From Ephemerocybe angulata (lineage: Eukaryota; Basidiomycota; Agaricomycetes; Agaricales; Psathyrellaceae), in the NCBI GenBank assembly GCA_013368325.1, contig JAACJK010000163.1, positions 1,364,001-1,428,000 of the forward strand: a stretch of 64,000 nt of DNA, given 5' to 3'. This document shows, piece after piece, positions 12,588-22,736 of the stretch. The translations under genes and the position numbers were made by a program. The notes beneath the pieces were generated by a model. It was not told the origin of the DNA and did no database searches. It saw only the letters and a program-made list of their open reading frames with translations. Positions within the stretch are counted from its first letter, which is position 1; each line of letters starts with the position of its first letter.

Positions 12588-13132
12588 CTTGTGTAGAAGT
12601 CTATCGTGATAGAGTCATATCGTAGAACAGTACGATGGGGTGGATGTCAGTTCCGGTCAAAGCTGTCGAAGTTGGAAAGCCGGAGAATGGTCGGCGCGGC
12701 CCCGTTCCGGGCCAAAGTAATCCATCAAATTGATAAGGCGATCACCGGAGGCCCGAAATGGACCTTTCGCCCCTGATCAAGGCTCTTTCAGCTGTCCATT
12801 ATCTACCTCGAAGATCGACGATCGCGAATCCTTGTATCCCGAAGATCTTCAACAGCTTGGGCCAGGTGGAGAATTCAATGTTTCGCCAGCGGAAGGTGAT
12901 ACCAATAAACAGGTGGCAGCGCTTTGGGAAGCGGTTGAACTCTAATGAATCAATCGTTCGCTGCAAGTTGAGGGTGCTAGGGTGGACCATCCGTTGACCC
13001 CTCCGACAGGTCCAAATGGAAAAAGAACATAAGCTCTCGGGCCTCTATCAAGAAAAGCATCCCGCCCTTCGCTCACCGGCCTCTTCCCATTTTCTTCTTC
13101 GTCTTCCAGTCATTCCTTCGCCCCTTGAAGTT
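12588..13132. other. Divergent promoter region
   Basis: This 545-bp interval separates the start codons of the HIT-finger gene (-) and the PriA/CPL1-like gene (+), so it should hold both promoters. I see no coding signal and no clear TATA box. Small open frames on both strands overlap each other. Confidence 0.5.
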
Positions 13133-14469
13133 ATGCACTTCTCAAAGCTTGTCGTATTTCTCGTGCTGTCTGCAAGCGCCCCCACATCTCTATCTCACAA
13201 ACAACGGAGAGTCGATAGAAGGAACAAGATTAAGCTAGCGATGAGAGGCAGTGATACTCGCTGCTTGGCTGGGACTTATTCGGCCACCGGAAACGCACCT
13301 TGCACTTCTTGCGCTCCTGGAACATACTCCAAAGGTCAGTTGAAACATGCTTCATCTTTCGGTAAAGTAATGAATGTTTATTAAATACAAAATATATTCC
13401 AGAATCTGGCCAAACTCGTTGCATCCAAGCTCGAGCAGGCTACTACGTTCCAACCGCAGGGCAAACAACGGAGACCGCTTGCAAGGCAGGGACATACAAC
13501 AGCAATCCAGGCATGACCGGCTGCTCGACCTGCCCTCCTGGATACATGTGCCCGAACGATTCACTTTCGATGCCTCAGCAGTGTTCCCCAGGTCGCTACT
13601 CGAAGGGAGGCGAGAAGGAGTGCCCCAAATGCCCCGCTGGGTATTTCAACAACATCCACAAAGCGACTGACTGTTGTCAGTGTGCTGCGGGATGGTTCAA
13701 TGTGGGTTCTCGACTTATGGGAACACAGACATCTTCTGAACTTTGAACTTCTAGGGAAATGCAGGGAATACCAATTGTCAAATGTATGTCCCCGAATGAC
13801 CGCATTCCACTCGTGTTGTTGACCTGGATTTACGACTAGGTGCTCAAACCAGTACCCGTACTCCAACCCCGGAACTCCTGCCCAGAACCAGTGCACCGCG
13901 AAACCTGGAGCCTGGGCGCCGTCTAAAACATGCCAACAGGGTACCAATGGCGATTGTCGTTAGTAGCTCTTCTTATGCCGGGCGAACGACAAACACATAA
14001 CGCACGATTTCACAGCTGCCTCCTTCCCGCGTCCCAGTGCCATCCCAAGGCGACACCTCAAGGCTAAGCCGAAGTGCAAGGTGAACGAAAAGGCCTGCCC
14101 CATTTTCAGTAGCTTGCAGGTCGTCAGATATGCGTGTCTCGATGTCCAGAGCAACTTAGAGTGAGTAGCTACTCCCTCGTTATATATCCTCTTGAGCTGA
14201 TAACGAGCTCTCATCCCGATAGGTCTTGCGGAGATTGCATCACTTATGCCTTTGACGGCAGACCTAGTCGTACGGGCGGACGTGATTGCAGCGCGATTCC
14301 GTTTGTCAATGAGGTCTCCTGCAGTGGAGGCCATTGTGATATTCGTCAGTATTAATCCTCCCATACCTCACGTTGTCCCGCACATGCTGACATCTCGCTA
14401 GGATCGTGTCAGCCTGGATACATCGTCTCGTTAGACGGAAGCTCCTGCGTTCTTGCCTTCCAGCTCTAA
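13133..14469 (+). CDS. Secreted cysteine-rich PriA/CPL1-like protein with TNFR-like repeats
   Basis: A secreted protein of unknown biochemical function. The ATG at 13133 gives a signal peptide (MHFSKLVVFLVLSASAPTSL). The N-terminal half has ephrin-receptor/TNFR-like cysteine repeats of the form C-x-x-C-x-P-G-x-Y/F: CTSCAPGTYS, CKAGTYNSNPGMTGCSTC, CSPGRYSKGGEKECPKC and CPAGYFNNIHKATDCCQC. The C-terminal third matches the fungal CPL1/PriA domain: ACPIFS, YACLDVQSNLESCGDC, GGRDCSAIPFVNEVSC and SCQPGYIVSLDGSSC. There are seven exons with short introns; the stop TAA is at 14467-14469. PriA was first described in Lentinula fruit bodies, and CPL1 is a secreted protein of Cryptococcus; the role of this homologue cannot be read from sequence. 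The many cysteines suggest a disulfide-rich extracellular protein. Confidence 0.85.
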
Positions 14470-15029
14470 TGCTCTAATCCACATATCCTCAAATTCCCTT
14501 ATCACCTTCGGCTTTCCTTCACGCACCGTGCGTACGCCCACCTGGATACCCAGCGGAGGAAGAGAGCTGGTTGCAGGCCTCATATACCCTCCTTTGCTTT
14601 TCGCTGCTGCTGGTGCAGCCCCTTCGCGCTCTTTCCCCTTGAATTCTTAGATCAAAGATCCGTACTGTCTACCCACCCTCTTTTTAAAGGCTTGTCCCTC
14701 TTTCTACCGCCAGACTTTTATTGACATTCTATCATACCTTCGTTCGAGCTTCTTTGCCTACCCGTTCCACCGTTTTGATCGATATCTAATTGTGTGATTT
14801 CAATCAAGTTCAATTACGAGGTTACTCCGATCGTTCCAGACATTTCGCGCGGCGATAGGTTCAACTTTCCATCCGCTGCCATTACCCTCGCCATAGGCGA
14901 TAGCGCTAAACTCGGAGCACTCCATGTACATCGTCCTAGATCACAATCCCGACATCCTGTTCATCTAATCTAATCTCTGCAACATATTGATCACGGGGGG
15001 CACTGACAGGCCCTTGTAAGGGATACTTG
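14470..15029. other. Convergent intergenic region
   Basis: This region separates the 3' ends of the PriA/CPL1-like gene (+) and SDR-A (-). No gene is visible. The stretch 14938-14986 recurs, diverged, at about 17251-17297 downstream of SDR-B (shared core ttcatctaatctaatctctg), so the tandem duplication of SDR-A and SDR-B begins here. Confidence 0.6.
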
Positions 15030-16370
15030 TTAATGTGTATATTCCCGGACAATCTCTCTAACTCGACCATCGACCTTTGTGAGCTGGTGGATAAGGTCGG
15101 TCTAGGGGTCAAAAGTGTACAGGTCAGACACAAATAGTGCATTAAAGATGTCTGGGTGCACGTACCCAGAGAATATCCCTCCTCCTCTTTCCGTCATTCC
15201 CGATTACGTGGTCGCTGGCTTCGACAACTTCATGAAGGTCGATGAACGCCCCATGTAGTTCATCAGGGTTGCTGTATTTCCCGACGGCTGCGAAGACAAT
15301 CTGTCGCGATCCTTCCTCCGTCGTCCACGCTAGCAGCTTCTCCATGAAGAAATCTACGACTGCACGGAATCCAGAATAATTCCGTCGGAATTCGGATAGG
15401 CAATATCCTGGGTGGACCGTGTCAACGACAACCGGTGTATCTTTCAAAAGATCCGCGAGAGAATGTGTGAAGAAAACACTGAGAACTGCGAATATAACAA
15501 TAGTTAGAACATTTTGCAAAGAGTGATTTCAAGTCTGGATACTCACCTTTCGTGTCGAAATATCTGTAGTTTTCCATGTACCTAGGTGGAAGTATGTTAG
15601 CACTTTTAACTGCCGTGAAAGGACTTAACCCTACCCCTTGCTGCTGTGACAGTACTCTTCGCTGTTGAGGTATTCGAAAGGGGATGGGGCGCCATATACC
15701 CTCTCCGGTATATCTCGCCAGTAGTGAACGCCGCTTCCTACAATAGTCAACCTTGGCCTGGTGCCGTGCTTCTTACCGGTATCGGCAAGGCGAGGTGCAA
15801 GGAGCAAGCAAAGCAGCGCTGTTGAGAGCACATTTACCTGCAGCCTAGTATAGTAAGGTGTTCGTTAATGATGCATGTCAAGTGACAGGAAAATGGGCTT
15901 ACACTTCCTCCCATCCATCTGGCGTCTGTCGGTATTGGTCAGACTCCATCCCGGCATTCGCTACCAGTATGTCGAGCCTTTCGCCTGTTTTCTCGAAGGA
16001 ATCCGCAAAACCGACAACGGAGGAGAAGTTGGCCAAGTCAACCAACCGTAGCTCTGCAGTGTTGCAGCCCGTCTCTGCTTTCAACTCTATGTAGCAGTTA
16101 TAAATCACGTTAGCAAGCCAGGTTGAACGTGGTCGGGAAAGTGGATAATGATAAGAACATACTAGCAAGAGCAGCCTTCCCCTTAGCTTCGTTTCTACAA
16201 GCAAGGACAAGCTTCCCGGGGTTCATACGCGCAAAATGCTTCGAGGCTTCGAAGCCAAGGCCCGTGTTGGCGCCTATAACCACGACAGTTTGGCCGGTGA
16301 GATCGGCAATTGTAACAGGGGGGATCTTCCTCCATTGCATGGAGAATATAGAGAGGAATCCGACTTTCAT
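15030..16370 (-). CDS. Short-chain dehydrogenase/reductase SDR-A
   Basis: A soluble NAD(P)-dependent oxidoreductase of the classical SDR superfamily, closest in layout to retinol-dehydrogenase/WWOX-type fungal SDRs; substrate unknown. Exons on the minus strand are 16370-16163, 16086-15903, 15844-15635, 15581-15547, 15485-15166 and 15101-15030, giving 342 residues. The coenzyme motif is GANTGLGFEASKHFAR, followed by LVLACRNEAKGKAAL. NAG lies in DILVANAGMES. The catalytic YxxxK (YFDTK) sits on the 35-nt exon 15581-15547. The conserved serine region reads IVGSGVHYW, where SDR-F has IVSSSVHYW, so one of the usual serines is glycine. The end is TDLIHQLTKVDGRVREIV then REYTH and stop. The start is set at MKVGF because an upstream in-frame extension has no ATG. 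It is almost identical to SDR-B. Confidence 0.9.
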
Positions 16371-16596
16371 GGTGTTGGAGTTGGCGCTGGAAGAAATTGA
16401 ATGTCCAGGCTTTAAACGCACTTCCGGATAACTGGAAGTGGCCCACCTAAGCGCTCTGGCGTTACAGAGCTTCGGATAACTGGAAGGAGTGCCGGAAGGG
16501 GTTTTGGGCGCCTAACTGCGATATCAGGACAAAATCTTAATCAGCCAAAATCGACAAGAATATCCCAAAGCAGAAAGCCCCTGTCGAGTCGCCGAC

Positions 16597-17170
16597 TTTC
16601 CGTGGCCAGGCTTACAATTATGGGAAGATAATGAAAGATAGTGAACGAATCCTTGTATTACCATCAGACCAAAGAAGAACGCGCAGCAGAGGCCAGAACC
16701 TCTTCCCGTATTTCGCATGGCGCAACGAGGATGGGGGTAAGAGTTGGGCTCAATTTGGGCATGTGCCTCACTCGTGTCATTGTCGATCCACCCATCTCTA
16801 CAGCAGAGTCCAGACAGGCTTCCCGAGGTAAATTTGGCAGGGTATGGTTTCTCATCTTTGATTTAAATTGAATATCCCTTCACGATATTTGCGATGCGTC
16901 CGTCCACTTTGGACAACTCTCGAAACGAGGTCGGTCTTAAGCAACAGCGGTTGGATCAGTGGAGCCCGTAAAGTGGAAGCGATGGAGCTCACCCAAAGTT
17001 TGTCCCGTCGCTCCTGCCTTCGTACAGCTTCGTACCCAAGAACGTGGTCACTAGGTTCTTGGACCTGATGGAGGTCAAGGAAGGCACCTCTCAACTGATC
17101 GGGATTGTCGGACCCTCCGATTGCGGTGTAGACAATCTGCCTGGACCCTTGCTCCACACTGAGAGATTTG
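16597..17170 (-). pseudogene. Truncated SDR tail (relic 1)
   Basis: Only the last two coding blocks of an SDR remain on the minus strand. The penultimate-exon block at about 17157-16985 reads GSRQIVYTAIGGSDNPDQL and then FLDLHQVQEPSDHVLGYE. The last exon at about 16935-16868 is frame-damaged: the bases for TDLVRELSKVDGR are still recognisable but shifted by an indel. No coenzyme-binding exons precede it; homology stops abruptly near 17160. The spacer 16597-16866 is shared with 19196-19475. Confidence 0.8.
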
Positions 17171-17408
17171 CCATTTTGCGTGAAAGTGCGTGAAGCGTCT
17201 GTGTCCTGTCGGATGCACGCCGGGTACTTACTCCGAGTCTGTACGTGTAGATCACAATGATGGCATCTGGTTCATCTAATCTAATCTCTGCAACATAAGT
17301 CGTCGGAGGGATAGCCAGGACATTGGGTGCCAATGAGATTCATACAAGGATGACCACAAATACGCTAAGAAATAGGCTGATATTCCAAGGGATTTTAAGG
17401 GATAGTTA

Positions 17409-18754
17409 TCACTGTGTACTATATTCCCGGACAATCTCCCTAACTCGACCTTCGACCTTTGTAAGCTCGTGGATAAGGTCGGTCTAGTGGTCAACAGGCG
17501 CACAGGTCAGACACAGATAGTGCATTAAAGGCGTCTGGGTGCACGTACCCAGAGAATATCCCTCCTCCTCTTTCCGTCATCCCCGATTACGTGGTCGCTG
17601 GCTTCGACAACTTCATGAAGGTTGATGAACGCCCCATGTAGTTCATCAGGGTTGCTGTACTTCCCGACGGCTGCGAAGACAATTTGCCGCGATCCTTCCT
17701 CCGTCGTCCACGCTAGCAGCTTCTCCATGCAGAAATCTACGAATGCACGGAATCCAGAATAATTCCGTCGGAATTCGGATAGGCAATATCCTGGGTTGAC
17801 CGTGTCAACGACAACCGGTGTATCTTTCAAAAGATCCGCGAGGGAATGCGTGAAGAAAACACTGAGAACTGCGAATATAACAATAGTTAGGACATTTGCA
17901 ACGACGAGTGATTTTAAGTCTGGATACTCACCTTTCGTTTCGAAATATCTATAGTTTGCCATGTATCTAGGTGGAAGTATTTTAGCACATTTAACTGCCA
18001 TGAAAGGACTTAACCCTACCCCTTGCTGTGACAGTACTCTTTGCTGTTGAGGTATTCGAATGGAGATGGGGCGCCGTATACCCTCTCCGGTATATCTCGC
18101 CAGTAGTGAACGCCGCTTCCTACAATAGTCAACCTTGGCCTGGTGCCGTGCTTCTTACCGGTATCGGCAAGGCGAGGTGCAAGGAGCAAGCAAAGCAGCG
18201 CTGTTGAGAGCACATTTACCTGCAGCCTAGTATAGTAAGGTATTCGTTCAAATGATGCATATCAAGTGACAGGAAAATGGGCTTACACTTCCTCCCATCC
18301 ATCTGGCGTCTGTCGGTATTGGTCAGACTCCATCCCGGCATTCGCTACCAGTATGTCGAGCCTTTCGCCTGTTTTCTCGAAGGAATCCGCAAAACCGACA
18401 ACGGAGGAGAAGTTGGCCAAGTCAACCAACCGTAGCTCTGCAGTGTTGCAGCCCGTCTCTGCTTTCAACTCTATGTATCAGTTGTTGATCACGTTAGCAA
18501 GCCAGGTTGGACGTGGTCGGGAAAGTGGATAATGATAAGAACATACTAGCAAGAGCAGCCTTCCCCTTAGCTTCGTTTCTACAAGCAAGGACAAGCTTCC
18601 CGGGGTTCATACGCGCAAAATGCTTCGAGGCTTCGAAGCCAAGGCCTGTGTTGGCGCCTACAACCACGACAGTTTGGCCGGTGAGATCGGCAGTTGCAAC
18701 AGGGGGAATCTTCCTCCATTGCTCGGAGAAGAAAGTGAGTAGTCCGAGTTTCAT
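17409..18754 (-). CDS. Short-chain dehydrogenase/reductase SDR-B
   Basis: Tandem copy of SDR-A with the same six-exon structure and an intact frame. It starts MKLGLLTFFSEQWRKIPPV, has the coenzyme motif GANTGLGFEASKHFAR, NAG in DILVANAGMES, and catalytic YFETK on the 35-nt micro-exon 17966-17932. It ends TDLIHELTKVEGRVREIV, REYSTQ and stop at 17409-17411. The middle exons and introns differ from SDR-A at only a handful of bases, including loss of one serine codon in the CHS(S)KG stretch. The 5' exon (first 16 codons) and the last exon differ more. As in SDR-A the serine motif reads IVGSGVHYW. Substrate is unknown. Both copies appear functional from sequence. Confidence 0.9.
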
Positions 18755-18888
18755 GGTGATGAAGATGGGGCTGGAAGAGATTGAATGTCCAGGCTTTAAA
18801 CGCACTTACCTAACAAAATTTCCGACTCAGGGTCGCGGAGGGCAGGGAACCTTCCACGATCCTCCGATCCGACACCTCTTGCTTGCCA

Positions 18889-19201
18889 CCCTTTCCGAAG
18901 TAAGAATGGGGTTCACCGTTCGGCAGGAGGCTTGCGTATGCCCTGGGGCCACTGGATGAGAAAGCAGGTTGGTAATACTTGCGATAAGACTGTTGGGCCT
19001 TGTGTGAGCTAGACATATTTAAAAGTGCGTCTCGGTGCCCCTGGGTTTGTTCAAAACCCACCCGTCACCCGCCATACAGCTTCTACTACCACTACACATC
19101 CTCCAGCGACCAAAATACGGAACAAAACACGATGAAGAGAGGACTCATTTCCGTAATGGCGGACCAATTCAAAACCGTTCCCCCTGTTGTAACAGCCGAC
19201 T
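18889..19201 (+). pseudogene. Promoter and exon-1 fragment of an SDR-F-like gene (relic 2)
   Basis: This segment matches the region upstream of SDR-F (about 38840-39223), including the stretch before the start codon, a TATTTAAAAG box at 19016-19024, and the first codons from ATG 19132: MKRGLISVMADQFKTVPPVV and then TAD. Homology to SDR-F ends right after the TAD codons at 19201. The frame then runs into the spacer shared with relic 1 and no coenzyme-binding motif follows. It is a promoter with a truncated first exon. Confidence 0.8.
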
Positions 19202-19479
19202 TTCCGCAGTGGCCACCAGGCTTACAGTTATGGGAAGATAGTGAACGAATCCTTGTATTACCATCAGACCAAAAAAGAACGCGCAGAAGAGGCCAGAACC
19301 TCTTCCCGTATTTCAGCGTATTTGTCATGGCGCAACGAAGATGGGGGTAAGAGTTGAACTCAATTTGGGCATGTGCCTCACTCGTGTCATTGTCGATCCA
19401 CCCATCTTACAGCAGACAGGCTCCCTGAGGTAAATTTGGCGGGGTATGGTTTGTCATCTTTGATTTAAATTGAATATCC

Positions 19480-20770
19480 CTTCACGATATTTGTGATGCG
19501 TCCCGTCCACTTGGGCAACTCTCGAACGAGATCGGTCTTAAGCAACAGCGGTTGGATCAGTGCAGCCCGCAAAGTGGAAGCGGTGGAGCTCACCCAAAGT
19601 TTGTCCCGCCGCTTGCCTTCGTACCCAAGAACGTGGTCGCTAGATTCTTGGACCTGATGGAGGTCAATGAAGGCACCTCTCAACTGATTGTCGGACCCTC
19701 CGATCGCGGCGTCGACAATCTGCCTGGACCCTTGCTCCGCAGTCCAAGTCCGGAGTGGGACCACAACGCCATCATACCTACCTACCTACCTACCAAGCGA
19801 ACAGCTTCTCCATATTGTAGTCTATTATTGCCTGCACGCTCGTACAGCTTCTGCGCAGCTCGGAGAGGCAGTAGCCAGGATTGAGGGTGGTGACAATGAC
19901 GGGGGTATCCTTCAGCAGATCCGCCAAGGACAAAAGACGTTGAGCACTATCGAAGTAATTTAGCTGTGGGGCCGAACGGAAAGGAAGCTGAGGTTGCCCT
20001 ACATTTTGTCTCGGGGTATCGTATCTCGCTCTTTAGCCTGTATCCCATCGTGTGATTACTTAGTAAATATTTGAAAGACGGGAGCCCACTCACTTCGGGG
20101 CAGTATTCAAAACCTCCCAAGATGATTCAGCGTCGTAGACAGGCTCGCCAATGTCAGTCCAATAATGGACACTGCTGCTGACGATCACGACCCTTGGCCT
20201 AGTATCGTACTTCGCTCCTGTTTCGACCAAACGTAGCGCTAACAAGCAGAGAAGGGAGGTGGAGAGGCTATTAACCTGAAGGCTACGCATCGAAGTCATT
20301 CTCAGCCGACTCCTAAAGGCGGATTGTAACGAGATTCACGACTCCTCCCATCCATCTGCAGTTGTCCTGTAGCCTGATAGGATACCTGCGTTTGCAACGA
20401 GTATGTCAAGCCTCAGACCCTCTGTTTCAAACTTGTCAGCGAACACGATCACAGAGGAGAATTTGGTTTGGTCTATCAGTCACGCTTCCACAGAGGTACA
20501 GCCAGTTTCGCTGGTGATCCCTGTCAAAGATACTCAGTCCGGAGGTTTTGACAGTAATTGCATGGACGTACTCGAAGCAGCAACCTTTCCTTTCTCCTCA
20601 CTCCGGCACGCTAGAATGAGTATCCCTGGGTTCATTCGCGCGAAATGCTTGGCCGATACGAATACGAGCCCCATGTTTGCGCCTGTAACCACAGTAGTTT
20701 GGCCTGTGTGGTCACTGGTGACCACACATAACTCAGGGGGAAGCTACGGCGACGCCGAGAAGCCCAACCG
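19480..20770 (-). pseudogene. Full-length but broken SDR pseudogene (relic 3)
   Basis: All SDR exons can be traced on the minus strand: TGQTTVVTGANMGLVF (20725 region), DILVANAGILSGYRTTADGW, LLCLLALRLVETGAKYD, a 35-nt micro-exon still encoding YPETK, and the C-terminal GSRQIVDAAIGGSDN block. It is inactivated several times. A TGA at 20480-20482 replaces the Trp of the VEVWLLDQ motif. The coenzyme glycine of GLG is Val (GLV). A 1-3 base loss shifts frame in the exon starting LNVF near 19930. A CTAC-repeat insertion at 19774-19794 introduces a stop (TAG at 19790-19792) after the LFAW codons. Its 3' end is the tail of duplication unit 2. Confidence 0.8.
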
Positions 20771-20939
20771 GCCTCTCGATGATAGCCCGGACGCTTCACC
20801 GAGCACCTGCTACACTGAAAGGATAACCCAGCGACGCCGTTGACGGGCTCCAGTTTTCGACCAGGGGGAGACTAATCTCCTCTAGTTAAGGAGCTGACAC
20901 TCACTTCAGTTGATATCGAACAATATTACCCCAGCGCGC

Positions 20940-20990
20940 CAATCGAATTTGGATAACTCTCGAATGAGATGGCTCTATTGAAACTCAGAG
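20940..20990 (-). pseudogene. Orphan SDR last-exon fragment
   Basis: On the minus strand this stretch reads HLIRELSKFD, matching the last-exon motif DLVRELSKVDG of the neighbouring SDR genes. No other SDR exon adjoins it upstream, so it is the remnant of a further lost copy. Confidence 0.55.
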
Positions 20991-21185
20991 AGTCAGCAAA
21001 CACGCCCAGATTTCAGTCCAGATGCGTACCCACACATGTTCCTTTAGCGGTCAATGAGCACGCACCGCAAACCCAAGCTTTACCACAGGCCCTTCATCCA
21101 CGTGTCGTCAACATATGCGAATGCACCCCATATATTCCTTCTAGGCAAAAATCCAGAGGACATACGATCCCAGAATCTCGTCGCA

Positions 21186-22245
21186 CTAACTCTCCGGCGT
21201 AAGTCGCGTTTCCCCCGGCTCCGGCGCAGCAGACAAGCGCGATTCCTCTTCTGCTCTAGCGCGGTCCTGCTGCTGCCTCAGACGCGCCTGCTGCTGTTCG
21301 CTGAACCGATATTCGTTCACCCCCCGCGTGCGGCTGAGCGCTTCGGCCATAGCCTCCTTCCTCGTCGTGAATGTGTTCGCAACCACGAACACAATTGTCT
21401 GCCAAAAAGAAGCAAAAGGGGGAAGAGTTCAGCATCCTATCCCTCTTCCTTGCCATGTAACAAGAAAGCACAACAACACCACTTCGTCGTCGTCGACCAT
21501 CTGGGGGAGAGAGGGATGCGAAGGGAAAGAGTACTCACAGATACAACCCCGAACAATATAATCCGATCCTTCCACTTCTCATCCGCCGCCCCGCTGCTAT
21601 ACAGTTCCTGCTGCCTCTTCCTATGGGCCGCCCTCCACGCCGCAGTCGTCTGATACCTCAAATCCACATTCGCATTCATGCCCCCATCCACCCCGTCCTC
21701 GCTAATCCCACCCGCCCTCTTTCCTCTCAGAATATCGTACGCCGACGTGATGGCACGGAACCGCGCGTGCGCGTCCTCCGCTGCGAGGTCCGTCGCTTTG
21801 TCAGGGTGGTATATGCGCACGAGGTCGAAGTCTGCAATGCGTGGGTAGGGTTGATTAGAATGCGATTCATCCAGCGACTCCACAGATATGTAGCGAGGAA
21901 AGAGCGGGGGAAAGACGCACACCGAGCTTTGACATCAGCCTCCGTCGCGTTCCTCGGCAGGTGGAATATCTCATGCGGCGATGGGTTCTTGCGCGAGGGA
22001 TACGGATACGCGTTCGTGTTTGCGCTGCTGCTGCTACCACCCGAACTCGAGCTCGTACTCGCTTCTGCCCACGCTTTCACAGAGCTCGAGAACGCTCTCC
22101 TCGATGCAGGAGTAGATGATGACGACGGCGCTCGCCTCCTTCTTCCCGGCCGCGTTAGAGAAACGGCTGTGCGCGAGCATTGTCGACATGAGTGGCAGAG
22201 AGTGGATGCCCAGAACGAGGAGGACGCTGACGGTAGATTTAGCAT
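21186..22245 (-). CDS. J-domain (DnaJ) protein with a membrane segment
   Basis: A J-domain co-chaperone that would stimulate an Hsp70. The N-terminus (MLNLPSASSSFWASTLCH) is rich in Ser, Arg and Ala, with SRRAFSSSVKAW, and looks like a mitochondrial targeting sequence. The J domain is split by an intron: PHEIFHLPRNATEADVKAR joins FDLVRIYHPDKATD, containing the invariant HPD, then RFRAITSAYDILRG. A second intron lies inside a hydrophobic segment that reads IILFGVVSTIVFVVANTF after splicing, a probable single membrane helix. The C-terminus is charged and Gln-rich (FSEQQQARLRQQQDRARAEE). The HPD implies a functional co-chaperone. A mitochondrial membrane location is inference. Stop at 21186-21188. 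Confidence 0.85.
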
Positions 22246-22736
22246 GCTGGTTGGTGGTGGATGTCGGAAAGCAGAGCCCGGCGCTAACCCAAAATTGATT
22301 GGACCACTGTCGCGTGACTATATGGGGAAGTGCGCGCGCTCCCGCCCTTCTCCCGCTCGTACCTGTACCTGCCCCATGTAGCATATATAGGAGGCACCCT
22401 CGCTGATTCGGTACATAATCCACAGGAAATCAATACAATTACGGAGGAAGATCCTAACGACTCCATCCACAGATAAGGTAATCTACGATAACCCAAACAG
22501 TCCCTCAAAGCAAGCCTTGGAGCTTAGAGCCCAGGCGAGAGCATACAGTAAAATCAGGCAACGCGTGAAGGGGAAGGTGGTATGTAAAGCTACAATTGCG
22601 TAGATGTTGACACAGAAATTGGTGGCAATGGAAGGAAAGTCGTAATAGCATCACGTCCATGTTGACGGGCGAGGAAGAGAGAAGGCAGAAGGGAGTCCGA
22701 TTGGCTCAGGAGGTTCCAACGGTTAGTTACACGAAC
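22246..22736. other. Tandem intergenic region
   Basis: This 491-bp gap lies between the stop of the aspartic protease gene and the start of the J-domain gene, both on the minus strand. It should hold the J-domain gene promoter and the protease 3' UTR. No further gene is seen. Confidence 0.5.

Larger units (their letters stand above)
14938..19740. repeat. Tandem duplication, two units of about 2.3-2.5 kb
   Basis: Unit 1 runs from about 14938 to 17170 and unit 2 from about 17251 to 19740. Each contains, in order, an SDR 3' flank, a complete minus-strand SDR gene (A or B), a spacer and the 3' exons of a second minus-strand SDR. SDR-A and SDR-B are nearly identical, introns included. The spacer and tail (16597-17170 and 19196-19740) are clearly homologous but more diverged, with small indels. 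Unit 2 has additional sequence at 18889-19201 that matches the promoter and start of SDR-F. Confidence 0.8.
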
